A stretch of 64,000 nt of DNA from Auanema rhodensis (lineage: Eukaryota > Nematoda > Chromadorea > Rhabditida > Rhabditidae). The stretch is taken from positions 14,888,501-14,952,500 of the forward strand of contig OZ059899.1 of the NCBI GenBank assembly GCA_964057225.1, read 5' to 3'. Position numbers and translations under genes: made by a program. Below are positions 47,281 to 61,968 of the stretch, piece by piece. The notes under the pieces are model-generated. The model was not told where the DNA came from. It worked only from the letters and a program-made list of their open reading frames with translations, and made no database searches. Each line of letters begins with the position of its first letter. Position 1 is the first letter of the stretch.

Positions 47281-48697
47281 CTGAAATCTCCTGGGCAACA
47301 TTTTGCAAAACTCCTTTATGCCTATGATTTTCTAATAACATGCATATGTGCACATATGTCAGGACATTCGTCGAAGCAAAGCTATTCCACTTACCTGTGT
47401 CGAATTGCTTGTCTACTCACCGATTTTTTTCCGTTTCTTGCGAAAAAAATAAGCTAAAGAACACTTTTTTTTTCTTCAAATAATATTATATGAGTTTTTG
47501 TTTACAAAAATTAGATTTTTTGTTTGTATTTCGTTACATGAAAGCTTAATTTCTTACATTAGCTATGTGCCCTTCCGTATCTCATTGTTTCATCTTTTCT
47601 TTCATTTTAGATGAAACACTGAAATGGAAATAAGCTTCTAGTATTACTTGTAATGTCTTGTTCATTACTTCGTTTGGTCTTTATGTTCTTCTTACCTCAG
47701 CTCTTCTATTCTGTCCTTGTTCTATCCTTCGTCGTCTTCGTCGTGCTCTTCTGCTTTAGATTGTCGTCAAACGTCTATGCTTCATAAGCCAGAATAGACG
47801 ATGATTTATTTCTAAGCCACTTGTTACTCTTGACTTCAGATGACATGTCTTCTGATGTTTGTAATCCTAGAACATGTTAGTGCTTTCTCAATGATTTATT
47901 TAAATCTCAAAAACCTTTTTTTGCATCATTTTAAAGGTGGAATTAAGAACATTTCTTCCAGTTATTTTGCAACACCTTGTGCAGCAGCATCCTATATTAC
48001 ATGCACATTCTGTCTTTTTTTCTTTTTTCTTTCATTTCAAGTAAAAGCCTGCTCCTCCCTCCACTTCTCCTCATCCTGTCTATCACTTGACTATATCTTA
48101 TTTCTAAGTTTCAACTTGAAAACTTATCAAAAACTTGAACCATTTGAGAATGAAATGTCATAAAGCTTTATCCATAACTATATGCATATGTCTATCAGTT
48201 TTGTTTTTTAAATTCTTTTCTTTTACAAACTCACTTATACATTGTTTGTAGCAGAAAAGATCTCATAGCTTTGCGATCAACAATCTGCATGGCACATCAA
48301 TCTGCTTTTTCCAGAGTTCTTATCAAACTTTGCCATTTTCTTGCAATTTCCATATAGTAGTATATCCAATCCAATATTATCAATGAATGAAAAGAGAAAA
48401 AAACTTTTTATCCTTTCAATAACTTTGCATAGGCCAGACATCAGAGAAAGCATCAAAACATTTCGTTAAGCCAATTCATTTGGATTTGTAAATTTCATAT
48501 TGAAAATCACAAATTGTTTTGTTAATATTCATTATTCTTGGATATCTTAGATGTTCTACATGTACGCAAGACAATTTTGCTTCGGCTGATGATGATGTTG
48601 ACGTTGCTGTTGCTGCTTCTACTCTGCTACTGCCTACCGTCGCAGCCTCCTCTTGTCCTAAGTCATCTTCAGTTTTGACGATATCACTTGCCCTTTC

Positions 48698-48815
48698 TAC
48701 TCTCTCTCTCTCTCTTTCTCTCCTTCTCTCTCTTTCTCTCTTTCTCTCTTTCTCTCTTTCTCTCCTTCTCTCTCTTTCTGTCTTTCTCTCTTTCTTTCTG
48801 ATTCTCTCCCTTCAG
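48698..48815. repeat. CT/CTTT microsatellite
   Basis: Mixed CTCT, CTTT and CTCC units. The leucine/serine-rich frame across it is an artefact of composition. Confidence 0.9.
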
Positions 48816-50254
48816 TTCATATAATTCTCATCATTGCCATTATTATAATATTTCTGACCACTATTGCTCTTGACTATAATCATCTTTCGTCGTGAAAACA
48901 AGACCGTTCACATGTTCCTTGTCTTCCAATCATCGTTGGAGTTGTCTAATGATTATCTGTATTATGGATAAGTTTTTGATTTTTGTTTTCTACAATAAAA
49001 AAAACTGAAAACATAATTTTGAATGTCAATGAATACAAACAGATGGGAAGACTCTTCTTCTATTGATCTAATCCTCTTGTTTCCAATTTCATCAACTTGT
49101 TTTATTAATCATAGGGAATCTTAACAATTGAAACTCTATAAAGTTGATGAAAGACCAAGAATATAATACAGAGAGTTGACAAGAATAAGAGAGAGAGAGA
49201 TGAGGGGGGTAGAGGTAGGACGAGGACGAGAGAAGGAAGTAGCAACATACACACATGTAGCAATGTCATATACGTAAGATGATTTGAAAAATAGAATAAC
49301 ACAGAAGCACATGAATATAATCTAGATTTCTTCTTATTTTTTATTGAAAATTAGCCTTTAATCTTATTTTCCGTTGTTGTTTTATAGATTCCGTTTCGGC
49401 TTATAGCTTCTTCATCTTCGTCTCCTTTTCTACTTTTTCTAAAACTTCAGAAGATGACTATTCTTTGGTAGCGCCTGCCAGCATGTTCAATTCTTCTTAT
49501 TCTTCATACTTTCACATATTTTTTCTCTGAATATTCATTCCCAATATTTTTATTTTTTCGTTCCATTTCTTTCAATACTTCATTCTTTTCTCATTTTTTT
49601 TGAACCTAATTCAAGGCAGTATTATCCAAAGTTGAATCAAAACCTTTTCGATATTCTCGACTCCCGGAGATACATACTGTGCTGCTTAAGCTATTGGCCT
49701 TCATCTAATCTGCCAGTATCAAACAAGTGCCGTTCGTTCGTGCTCTGAAGCAAGCTTCTCGCTTCGTTCACACATGCAGCAACTAGCAAAGCTTGACCAA
49801 AAGCAGCATTTTTTGCAACTTCCCAACGCATTATGGTATGCCTTTCACAAAGCATCAATACATTTCTATTCTTATCTTGAATTTCTTGAATTTCTAATCA
49901 ATTTCACTTGATTACGTTTTTTTTTTCCATTTTTTTGCAACTTCTGATGAACTCTTACACACACCCACCCTCCTACTTCTTGATCAACTAACTTCTTTAG
50001 AGTTTTAAAAGAAATCTTTGATATCATGCGAAAATCTAGAAATAGCATTTAATTGAACTAATTAATTATTGATTGAAATCTGAAATTTTTTTAATGATTT
50101 AAAGAAAAGTCTGTCATGAATCAACTTAAAAAGTTACTTCTTTTTCACATATTTACTTCGTTTTACTTTATATTTTTCGAATATTATTTGGAATAAACAT
50201 GACAGACAGCTTTTGTGAGTTGGAATTTCATGTCAATAGTTAAGGAGCGAAGTA

Positions 50255-50331
50255 TATATATTCTCTCCCTCTCTACCTCTCTCTCCCTCTCTCTCTCTCA
50301 ATCCCTCTCTCCCCCTCTCCCTCTCTGTCTT
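50255..50331. repeat. CT-rich microsatellite
   Basis: Imperfect CTCTCC and CTCT units on the plus strand. Confidence 0.9.
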
Positions 50332-50636
50332 CCAAAAAAAATGCTTAAGAAGAGAACATTGGCCAACGAAATTCTAAATTCATCTACATATGCTCATGAA
50401 CATAGATGAATTTAAGAGATTTAGATATGAAAAATCTATTTATTGCATCATATTTCTTAACGAGCTCGTAATGGGATTTGCAAACTGATCTAAGCTATCA
50501 CTTTCTGCTCTCCTTCGTCATTGTGCTCATCTTCTTCATTCACTCTTTTCATATTTCACTCAAACGATTTGACATGCGAATCAGACTAATTAGTGTTTGC
50601 ACTTCGCTTCTTCGATATTCACGTCGTGCCATCATC

Positions 50637-50690
50637 AGCGTAGTCGTCGTTGTAATCGTCGTTGTCGTCGTCGTCGTCGTCGTTGACCTT
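50637..50690. repeat. (GTC)n trinucleotide repeat
   Basis: Run of gtcgtc with a few gtt/gta interruptions. It reads poly-Val on one strand and Arg-rich on the other, and neither reading is supported as coding. Confidence 0.85.
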
Positions 50691-51520
50691 TGTCGATGTG
50701 CTGTAACTGTTGTGTGTCCTGCTCCAACATCATTATCAGACAGAAGAGCAGTCGAATCAGTAAAAGTCTCACCAAAGATCCCTGTCTAATTCCACTTTTT
50801 TTTCTTTTTAATTCTATCTTTAGCCATTGTTCTTTTGAACATTTTTCTGATATCTTCCTCATAATTTTACGATCTTTTCGATTATTTTCGGTCAATTCAT
50901 CCATGCTTTATAAAGCTTCCGGATTACTGACATTTCAATTATTTCCTCATGTCGACTTCATAATCAGATCAAAAACTATTCATTTATGTCTAAATTTAAC
51001 TATCATTTATAATATCTTAAAGAATTAGATAGACTCATCTACTATATCTAACCTATTCATCTGCTATGCTTTCTCGTGTTGCCGTATTTTTGCTATGGCC
51101 CTCTTGGCTAGTTCAAGACCTAGCACACAGCCTCAGCACATCCATGATCCTTCTGATGTATCTTGGGCTTTTTCATTTTTGCTTTTCTTACACAACGACA
51201 TGTATAGTACAGATGATTCTCCTTCAGTATCCATATTCATATCCGATTTATCTAATCCAAAAGATTTAATGACTGTCTGGCAGACAACCACATTGACACT
51301 AACACATGAGAGGTCTGTCCTCTTCCTTATTCGCTCCAATTCTCTTCATTTCGTTTACCCTCTCATCAAACTAAGAAAAATGAATTAGAGGATAACAGCA
51401 AATTATTTCCGTTGACAGAAGCAAATCAAGCTCAAAAAGTTATGAAAAGTTGAAACGAACAACTAGTCATGAAGATGAATTGCCTCTTCTTACTATTCTC
51501 TCTGTATTTCTTGTATTCAA

Positions 51521-51522
51521 TA

Positions 51523-51554
<32 letters not shown>

Positions 51555-51556
51555 GA
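51521..51556. repeat. (CT)n microsatellite
   Basis: Short CT dinucleotide tract with one CTTT interruption. A GA tract of similar length follows at about 51742-51780. Confidence 0.9.
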
Positions 51557-52100
51557 TTTCTTTCTCTCACTCCTTTTAACCTCTTTTTCCTACTTAATTA
51601 CTCTTCCCTCTATCGTCCTACTCTGTCACATCGTGAATATTATGGTGCACCAAAAAAAGGCAACATCTTCTGGACGTCGACAAACAACCTCAGCGTCTGG
51701 CCGTTGACATTCTTCTGAATGATGAGACAATGGTTGATAGGAGAGAGAAAGAGAGAGAGAGTAAGAGAGAGAGGGAGAGCATATCTCGTGTGTAGTGCCT
51801 ATCTCACAAGATATGTCCGAAGAACTCTATGAACTTACAACTTAACCATATTTAACTAAAAGAAGGGAGACAACTATCTTGTCGACTTTTAATGAAACAA
51901 TCAGCAAGAAAACATTAGAAAAACAGATTATAAGAGAATTTATTTGTGATATATACAAAGCAATTTGTATGACGACAAATCTACCACACACATACATATA
52001 CACATTTTTGTCTTTTTCAACATACCATTGTTGCCATGCTAATATCCCTAATCTTCTTTCTTTTTCTTTAATTTTATTATAATAATAGACAAAAAAAAGT

Positions 52101-52134
52101 TCTTTTTCTCTCTTTCCCTCTCTCTCGCTCACTA

Positions 52135-52173
<39 letters not shown>
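52101..52173. repeat. (CT)n microsatellite
   Basis: Imperfect CT with a CGCT interruption, then pure CT to 52173. Confidence 0.95.
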
Positions 52174-52176
<3 letters not shown>

Positions 52177-52371
52177 GATTTTGGTCTAGAATTGTCTTTA
52201 GATATCAAGTATTAGGTGAAATCAACACGAAAACCTAACTCTTTGACTTGTTTTTCATGTCTTTCATTGCTACTTGATTTCTGAGTAATGGTGATCTTTA
52301 TCCTTGTTTAACTACTACTACGTATACTTCCGAAATCCAAATATCTTTGTTACTACAATTTCACCATATAT

Positions 52372-52381
52372 AAAGAGAGAG

Positions 52382-52436
<55 letters not shown>
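52372..52436. repeat. (GA)n microsatellite
   Basis: Almost pure GA on the plus strand, with two GATA units near the start. It is opposite in strand to the CT tract 200 bp before it. Another GA tract lies at about 52765-52800. Confidence 0.95.
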
Positions 52437-52438
<2 letters not shown>

Positions 52439-52936
52439 TATATTCGCTTCTTTAGATAAACTTGAAATAAACAAAAAAGGAAAATATATTTCCTTTATAG
52501 AATTTGACAGCAGTAGCCAATGAATGAGGAAGTATTCTGATAGATCAAATGAGTTAGATTTGGAATTAAAGAATGTTCCATAAGGTCTTCGTATATATAG
52601 ATGGACGTCTGAGACAGAATCTAGACCAATGCAATATAGAGAAGCTTTGTATAGTTTGTTCTATTAAGATCAGATTGTTTATGTTGATATAAAATTAGTT
52701 GTTATTTATTTCTATTTTTAAATTTTTCATTTACTTTACCTTCTTTTATATTTTTTTGTGGAGATCTCAGAGAGGGACAGAGAGAGAGAGAGAGAGAGGG
52801 GGACGGAAAAGGAGAGATAAAAAAGGAAGGAGGGATGGAGGCTGGTGGTAATGAGATAAAAATGGAATTATATATTATGCATATAGTATGTGCATTTTGA
52901 TATATTGAATTTTTACTCCCTTCCTGTCTGGACTTT

Positions 52937-52950
52937 CTCTTTCTCTCTTT

Positions 52951-52990
<40 letters not shown>

Positions 52991-52992
52991 GT
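52937..52992. repeat. (CT)n microsatellite
   Basis: CT tract with one TTCT interruption. Confidence 0.9.
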
Positions 52993-54534
52993 TTTTTTCT
53001 CCCTCTTTTAAAGGCATTTTAAAGAGATTTGATATGCAACCTAGTTTGTTCTTTATTGTTGTTTATAGTTTATTTCGAGCTTTTTCTCTTCATTTAGTCT
53101 CTACATTAGCTTTTTTTCTTTTTTTTTCAATACAGCAATATGTCAGCGTAAGTTTTTAGTTATATTATTAAAACTTTGATTTGATTTTCACTTAAAGCAT
53201 AGTAAAGATAAATTATATTTTGTTGTTGTCTCTTACATCATCACCGTTGTTGTCTTTGTCTCCTTTATCATTATAATCATTATATTTCAAAAAATAACTC
53301 GCCGAAATCAACAGTTTATTTTACTGAAAAAAGAAGAAAAAAAAAAGAAAATTTAAAATAATATAATATGCTAATTAGTATTATGATATGCGTGAAACAC
53401 ACGTGAACATCAATTAGTACTATGTATTTTAACCACTGCAGTTGCTGTGAACGGTTGATCTTAATCAACATAGAGTCTCTTCTCACATGATCTATGTCTC
53501 ATGTTTCTGAGAGTCTCTTGTGCTCTTCCGAATCTTCAGAGTGACGTTCGACGACGTCTATTCATCAGCCATTTTTGCAGTTTAATGTACATATGTACAT
53601 AATTTGACCCAGCTTTAAGTTTGTAACTACTTCAAAATTCTAATAAGTTCATGAATCGTGATGATGTTTTTGAAAAACTCTCCAAAATAACCAAAGAATT
53701 TCTGGAATGCCCTTTAACAAAAAATAAGCGGACGACAACATATGAGATTATGTGAAATAACTTTAAATGATCAAAAACAAAAGAAAGTTTGCAATTTTTA
53801 CTATATATAGTTATAATAAATAGAAATATGCTATGTACTAATAGAAAAGAGCAACAAGGTAAGCTACAAGTTAGAAATTTGCCAATGTCTAATCAAAGCT
53901 GGTCGGCCGTCACTAAAACTTCCCCCGACCTACCCCCCCCCCTTTTCTCTTCCAAGCACCCACCATAAAGAGCAACACACAACCATATCATGATCATCGT
54001 TATCGCGTGTCGTCATTATCAGAATCTGAATTTTATCAAAAAAAATTTATATTTTTCATTTCTTTTTTTTTGTTTTTATCCGTATAAAGTTTTTTTTGAT
54101 TCAAATTAAGTAGACTGTATGAGAAGTTGATATATCACTTTCATAGTGATAGAACAAGCGTGAAATTATTCTTAAGCTTGTTGCAAATTAAATTTTTTGT
54201 TGTAAAAATATTGAAAAAAGAAAAAAAAACGAAAACAACTGATTTGGTTTTCCTTTTACTCCTAACACTACCTCCTCTTCATCCTCCACCACCACCACAT
54301 GTACCCATCATTGTCGTCGTTTCAATCATGCAGCTGTTCTTTCTCTCAGAGTAAAACAGTAAATGTTCTTCTTCTTTTTCTTCATATATTGAAGATTTTC
54401 AGTTATTTTGAAAATTTTGATCTTAATATTCATTCGATTTTGTAGGCGACATTCTTATATTTGAATTCAAAGATTCTGAATATGTTCAAAATGTTTCTTT
54501 TTCGAAGATTAGTGGCTTTTGAACACAATTTTGT

Positions 54535-54538
<4 letters not shown>

Positions 54539-54584
<46 letters not shown>
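54539..54584. repeat. (CT)n microsatellite
   Basis: Pure CT dinucleotide tract. A shorter imperfect one follows at about 54775-54815. Confidence 0.95.
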
Positions 54585-54587
<3 letters not shown>

Positions 54588-55007
54588 GATTATTTACTTT
54601 TTCTATGTATTATCATAAGTATATGTATAGAATCATATCAAGAATGTTGGGATAAAAACAAGTAACTTCAGAATCGGTTCAAATTTTCTTTCAAAATTCT
54701 TTTTCCGTGTGAAGTGATTAGTTCAAAAAATTAAATTTGTATATTGGTTGTTTGATATCAAAGACTACCATTTCTCTCTCTCTCTCTCTTTCTCTCACTC
54801 TCTCACTCTCTCACCACTTTTTTCAGGCTTCTCAATTTCGTTTTTGTTGATTATTATGTTCATATATGTATATCTATATATCTATATATACTAAAATAAT
54901 AATATATTTATTTAAATTTGAAACTTTTTCGATTAATTTTCAAAGTTTCACGAATAATTTTTCCTCAACGTATCAATGATCTTAAGACAAAATATTTCTT
55001 CCAATCA

Positions 55008-55050
<43 letters not shown>
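55008..55050. repeat. (CT)n microsatellite
   Basis: Pure CT dinucleotide tract. Confidence 0.95.
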
Positions 55051-55053
<3 letters not shown>

Positions 55054-56116
55054 ATATTTCTTTGTAAAGCTATGAACATACATAGTACTACGTACATGTG
55101 TCCTGATACTAGAGGATCAATTACAGATCAGATTCCATCTGAACTCTAGCTTACAGCTTTAACATCCCAGCTTTTACTATATCCTATCACTTGAATTATA
55201 CATGTAAATATCAATGTTCAAAGTAATATTTTATATTTTTCGTTTCATCCTCATACCAGAGAGCAGTAGCGTAGCCTTTGTATGATGTTGCTCATTGCTC
55301 ACATCTTGTATTGTATACAAATCTTTTCAGATACATCTGCATCAACATCTATCATCAGAGAAAAGCCGGTCAGAGTTCATCACCCTCTCTTCAATAGCAT
55401 TTTCGTGCAAGTTTTTACTTATTTTTATGAAAAAAAAAACAATTATGATGGAATGAAAACAATAGTTTTGAGTTTCTCAAATATAAAATATTTTGAAAAA
55501 ACAAAGAAGAAAATATTGAAAAGACTATTAAAAACTGTTTCATTCATTTGTCTTCAGACTACATCAAAAAAAAAAGAGAGAAAAAGAATGATTCTTGTGG
55601 TTATCCTTCAACAGATGATATGAATACAAAATCATTTTTCATTAGTTTCAAGCATTATCCTTGTGATATAATAATATATAATATATACTATATACTATAT
55701 GTATATATCTATATGTATACATATTATGATTTTCCATGAAAATGCCAAGTGGAAGCCAAAATAACTACAATAACTCTTATATACATAGCTAAATCTTCTT
55801 TACTATTTTTTTTTCACAAAAATAAAGAAGAAATATAGGAAAAGCACGGTATTTTTGAAATTTCGTTAAATCAACAACAATAATCTTGCTTTCACTTCCA
55901 AATGTGCCAATGCAAAATGACTATTAAAGGTTTTGTTAGCCAGCTTAACTATTCATGCGTGTGTGTGTGTGTGCTCATTTCTGTCAGTAAATATTTCAAT
56001 TGAGTTTCTGATTATACTAGTTATATCTATGATTATCGGTATAAAAATTTTGAGTACGGAAGTGTATTCAAATTATATGTATAATATATATTTTTCTTTA
56101 TTATTTATTTTCACTC

Positions 56117-56190
56117 TATATCTCTCTCTCTCTCTCTCTCTCTCCCCTTCTCTCTGTCTCTCCATCTCTCCTTCTCTCTCTCTTTCAATC
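56117..56190. repeat. CT-rich microsatellite
   Basis: CT dinucleotides with CCCC, GTCT and CATCT interruptions. A short GT run lies about 150 bp upstream (55956-55973). Confidence 0.9.
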
Positions 56191-57455
56191 TTTGTTTCTC
56201 TATATCTTCTCCTTTTTCAGACGTATTGAAACGCATCTTGTGAAAATTGGAGAAGAAAAAGTTGCATTAGCATGAGCATTTTTCATATTTTCATATTAAA
56301 AAGTTACTGTAGACATTGTGTGATGAGATTGGGCTTTGTTTCTCATCTGAAAAATGAAAAAAGTTATTATTAAAACTATTATTATGAATATTATAATATT
56401 AATTGAATGCAACCAATATGGTGTGATTAATAATAATTTTTTTGATCAAATGGTATGAATATATGATATTAGCTTGACGTGTTGCACGCAGCCCGGAAAT
56501 TAGCATAGTTATATATGCTAATTAGGTACTAACTTATATTCATTATCATAGTTAGTTATCAAACAACAAAATAAAGAAAAGAAATACATATGTATGTGTA
56601 TGTATATAAGAAAATAATTATTTTTAAATCATTCAATTTATAGTTTGTAATAGTATGTAGTATATAGTATAATTTCTCTCTCACTCTCTCTCACTTCTTT
56701 TTTATTTTTTTAATTATTTAAAAACAATCTATTTAATTATATATAATATATATATATATATAAAGAATAATTTTAAATGATTTAGTTCTAGCTTATGCAA
56801 TACGTTTCTGAACAAAATTTCTCTCTTTTTTTTTCTTCAAATATCTTGTAATTCCAGGCCATTTGTATTCAATGAAACTGAATGTATCTTGGAAAAAACA
56901 ATTGCAATTCAAAACAACAGAAATGTTCGAATCTGGTTGAACTTTCAGAATTTTTTTTTGTTTTCTTGTCAAGTCATGAACAAGTTGAAATATGCTATAT
57001 ATATATATATGTATAGATATCAAGATATATATACTATGTATATGACAATACGTTTTGGAGCATAAATGCAACTTAAGGATCACATAATCATCACATTATC
57101 AGAGAATTAGAGCTGAATGTATGTATATTGGATGTATATTACTATGCAACTTTCAGTAGTTTATATAAAAAAAATGTGATGGTGGCAAGGAACCAGAGAG
57201 GGAAAGAACCTTTGGAGGATACATGTGCAGTACTAAAATGAGGGGGGAGAAACCTCTGAAGTCTATATGAAAGAGGGAGAGAGATGGAGGGGGAGAAGAA
57301 CCCGTAGATGTAAGTGTGTATGTGCAAATTCGTGCATGTGTCCGCCATTGTGTGCATGATCTCAAGTATATATTTTTTTCGTTTTAAAAAACGAAGCATT
57401 TATCTTTATTCATACTATTTTAACTATATTACCTATATTTTAAAATTATTTTTAT

Positions 57456-57481
57456 AATATATATATATATATATATATATT
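57456..57481. repeat. (AT)n microsatellite
   Basis: Pure AT dinucleotides. Shorter AT runs also occur near 56742-56762 and 57000. Confidence 0.95.
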
Positions 57482-57627
57482 TATAATTCTAAATTTAAAT
57501 ATATATTATATATTATTATTATTATTATGCTTAATGAACTTTCATGCATTTTTGTGCGTGACGTTGTCAGAAGTCATTGAAGTTTTATTGTTTTTACAGA
57601 AAAGTATAACAGAGTAGGTTATGCAAC

Positions 57628-57653
57628 AACGACGACGACGACGACGACGACGT
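57628..57653. repeat. (CGA)n trinucleotide repeat
   Basis: Eight or so cga units. They read poly-Arg on the plus strand in a short frame starting at 57621, and no coding function can be supported. Confidence 0.9.
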
Positions 57654-60129
57654 TCACTACAGCATCTGGAGATTGATCAAATGGAAAAGTTCAATTACAT
57701 TTATCCTGTTCGGAAGGAAAATTTATGTTTTCTATATATGAGCATGATGAGAGCCCACATGTACCGACGATCACAAACAGGCTCGACGTATTTCACTCGT
57801 ATTCCATCCACTCACATACATGCATAGTCCAGTGGGTCTTGTTATACCATTACGTCATCTAACTGTCGTCCTTCTTCCTCAATCAGCATCCTCTTCCGTT
57901 TTCATTGATAAGGTACATTTGCTACATTCACACATGTTCTTGAGGTTCTCCGAGAGTGAGATAGGGAGAGAAAGACAAAGAGAGATGTTGAGATTTCAGA
58001 AGACACAGCAGACTCGGAGAGCAAGCGAGAGAGATAGGGGTTAAGAGTAGGCAGAAGGACCGAAAGTAGCACGTACGCAAATTATATCAACGCTACTCTT
58101 TCTTAACAATTTTCTTTTCAAGAATTTGAAATTTGCTCCTTTGTTTCCTCAAGACTAAATTTGTTTTTATTCTTCTTTTTATCATCAAAAATTATACGTT
58201 TCGATTACTAAATTATTCTGTTTATTTTTGTGTATTTTCAGTTCACAAGAGGCATTTATTCAATTTTGAATTCAAATCCTTAAAGTTCGTTCGATTATTC
58301 TCTTTTTCATTCATCGTTAGTGTCAGTGCCATATGAGCACTGCACGAAAAGGTCAACGTCATGATGATGAAGTGATGTGAACTAGCTACCTCACGGGACA
58401 AAAACGCTTTGTTAGCATATTTTACAACGAAAAAAAACAACAAGAAGAGAAAGAAAAAAGAAAAAAGAAGGAGAAGAAATGATGGTAATGAGAATATAGC
58501 AGGTTATTGCTTTGCTCTCCAGCACGCTTTCTGCCTCTCCGCCCCGCATTCCCATTCCCTCTGTCTATCTGTCATGCCTTTCGGTACGACGGATACGTCT
58601 TCAAAATGCAGATAAGATTGCATCCAGAATAAGAATCAGAGTTAAAAAAAGAAGTTTGGAAGGCATCGCCGTCAAAACGATGCCGTCGTCTGTTATCCAT
58701 CCGGCTTTCTCATTCTCACTTTGAACATGTTTTGAATAATGAATGAGTGCTTCGGGAGCTATTTGTTTTCATGTTTCAATCTACATTTCACATTTCAACT
58801 TGTTACTTTTCAACTTCTCATTCGTTTTTCTGTTTTGTTTTTTATGTCTCATTGTTAATCTTAACTGTATACTTATATTCATCTTTTGGACGTTTAGCCT
58901 TCTCCCAAAGGACGTTTATATGACTTCTATTCACTCTACGTGTCATTCTTCTCTAGTTCTCACTCGATTCTTCTTCTTTTTTTCTCTTCGATCCTGATCC
59001 GATCAAGCTACGATGACACGTGTTGTTGATGTCGTCGTCGTTTATCTCTAGCTATCTTCACAAGCAGCTTGTTACTTCTATTCTACTTGTCATTATTTCA
59101 ATTTGTATCATGTGTGTGTATCTGTGTGTAGATAGAGCCCGAACATGTCAAATTTCATTTCCTACCGCTCCTGATGTCCACATCTTATCTATGAACAAGT
59201 TCACAATCTCTCACCAAATTACTCTCTCTCTGACGTCATGTTCGATTCTGTGACTTTCTCGACGTAATGTCACTCCATAGCATCGATAGTAACAGAAGCC
59301 GTCGTTCGTATTAGTTGAATTCTGTCTAGACATGCCTCAAGTCATAACTAGCAAACGTTATGTCAAAGACTTCTTTCCCAAAAATATATTGAAATACGAT
59401 AGTGTTTGACTTTTGTGGTTACCTGCATACCATAGCTTCCCTTTGAAGCGAATGTCTCTTTTCATCCAACCACCCAGATCAAAAACACATATGTTTAGCA
59501 GAAAATTAAAGAACTTCCGCCTTTGCTTGCATCAGATTGAGGCTCAAGTCGTTCATTCTCCCCTCCTCTCGCTCCGTGTCATCTTCCACCTGATTTTCAC
59601 ACAGACATAGATATTTCGATGAAAAATTCATTTCACAACTACCTTAAGCCATTACTCTTTATCTATACTGAGAATAAATTTCCTTTCAAGATGCTAACAT
59701 TCAAGTCGTCAGCAGCATCGGCGACGAATGAATGACATTACTGAACTAGGTAATCTGGAATCCATTCATCTTCTGATGTTTGGACGAGTTCAAGCTCGAA
59801 ATTCGCCAAGTTCATATGAATAAGAAAGAATTCTTTTTTCTTCAATTCTTGCGAGATGACACCTAGAATTCTATAGAATTCATTTGTCCCAAAAGATTTC
59901 TTATTTTTGAATTCTTTTGGTTAACTCAAATTTCGATGGAATTTTAAAACAGTTTGAACACGTCCTTACTCCCTTACTCCCTTCTCTCTCTCTCTCTCTC
60001 TCTCGCTGTTTATTTACCTTTTTCTATGTATAAATATCTCTGGATGTATACCTTTTTTTTTAATTTTTCGTGGTACCTGATTTTCGTTTTTTGAGGTTGT
60101 GATTGACTCCTTTTTCACTATCCACCTCA

Positions 60130-60154
60130 CTCACTCTATCTCTTTCTCTCTCTG

Positions 60155-60231
<77 letters not shown>
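60130..60231. repeat. long (CT)n microsatellite
   Basis: The longest CT tract in the window: imperfect at the start, then pure CT for about 70 bp. Confidence 0.97.
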
Positions 60232-60233
<2 letters not shown>

Positions 60234-60699
60234 CTCACATTCATCTCAATTTCAATAGTTTCGAGGGAGAATTGAAAAAAAATTTGGTTTGTCGTTGTTC
60301 AGGGCCACACATATGTTGAAATCGGAGATATTTAATGAAAACATCTGCCTTTTTGACCAATATTCGATACTCAATTTCTAACAAGCTCATCCAAAATTTC
60401 ATATTATCCGAATGAAATAACAGTATTTTTGAGTCAAAATAACAAAATAATTTTAAAATGAGATGAATGTACTGCCTTTTATAACCTTGAGAGAGACAAA
60501 AAAAACCACTACCACCACCACCGTCATGGCCAGCAGCCGTTCCATGAAGCAAAATAACAAATACGATTGTCAGAAAAAGAGAGAAGGATTGAAACTATTT
60601 TTAGTTTTTGTCTATATGAATATCGTCGTCATCGTCAAAGCTTCACTCTTTATACTCAATTCTGATGATGACGATAGCGACAACTGTTTACTAGACATT

Positions 60700-60700
<1 letters not shown>

Positions 60701-60746
<46 letters not shown>
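60701..60746. repeat. (GA)n microsatellite
   Basis: Pure GA on the plus strand. It sits in open frames on both strands (Arg-Glu and Ser-Leu), which are artefacts. Confidence 0.95.
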
Positions 60747-60747
<1 letters not shown>

Positions 60748-61900
60748 ATTTTCGATGAACACGATAACGCTGTACTAGCAAGAAAATAATGTTGTAGAAT
60801 CAAGATAAATACTCGTGTAAGATGTAAAATAAAAAAAAATAGAAGAATAAATGAAGAGAGCAAGAGTATTTGAGAAAAACTAAGTTGATACAACTCAAGC
60901 CATGATCTCAATTCTCTTTTTCCTATGTTATCCCATTTCTTTTTTTTTGTCAATTACTATTGTTGGAGAGAGAATAACCATTATAAGACTAAAAAACATA
61001 AAACAGAGAAAGTGAGAGAGCGAGGGGGTGAGAAGTGAGATAAAGGGGGAGGAAAGGAATGTAAGGTTAGAAGGCTCTAAAGAACAGCATCAACTGGAAG
61101 GCTCTGGAGAACTGGAGAACAGCATCAGTTTGAAGGCTCTGGAGAACAGCAGCAGCATAGATGGACAGATGTTATAACAACTCTGATCTCATCAACAGTA
61201 ATATATCATAAAAGCTTCAACTCGAAGCAATGCACTCTATTGCTTACCTTTTTCTACAATTCTCAGCTTTGCCCACAATTCCTTGATGGCACATATATCA
61301 AGCATATTACCAAAAACATGCACTTGCACCCCAGTTTCTGCTGCTCTAGCTGTGGTGTTTGCTGCTATTGATGTGACGCTTCAGTTACGGTCAAGTCTTC
61401 CCCTCCCCCATGCATGATAATAGAATAACCAAGATAGTAAAACTCGAAATTGGGACAAAGTTGCTGTCGTTGATAGAATCTGCCGTCGGGCATCTTCACA
61501 TGTTCATGCCACCCGCTAACAAACTTATCTAGTCTCATCAAAGCAGCTTTTTCGCGTACTTGTTTCTATGACACATCTCAATAGTGAGAGGCTTTGAGTA
61601 AGAGAGGAAAACTCAAGCTTCAACTTATGCTTCATACTAGTTATTTCATAGTAATATTTAATTTATGTTTACTAAACTATGTGTTGAATTTCGAAAATTC
61701 CACGAAAAAGACCAATCGCAGCAGAATATCAAAAACTCTTCCAGAAGTAATTTCCCTCTCTCTCTCTTTCTCTCTCTCCTTCTCTTCTTATATGCATCTG
61801 TACTCTCCCTCTTAATACTCTTTATATAACAGCCGAGATCAGAATTTCTTTCATTCTCATAACATCTTACTGCTACTTTCTAATCTTTCTCATCCTTTTT

Positions 61901-61902
<2 letters not shown>

Positions 61903-61962
<60 letters not shown>
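61903..61962. repeat. (CT)n microsatellite
   Basis: Pure CT dinucleotide tract. An imperfect one lies at about 61758-61790 and another at about 62215-62250. Confidence 0.95.
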
Positions 61963-61968
<6 letters not shown>

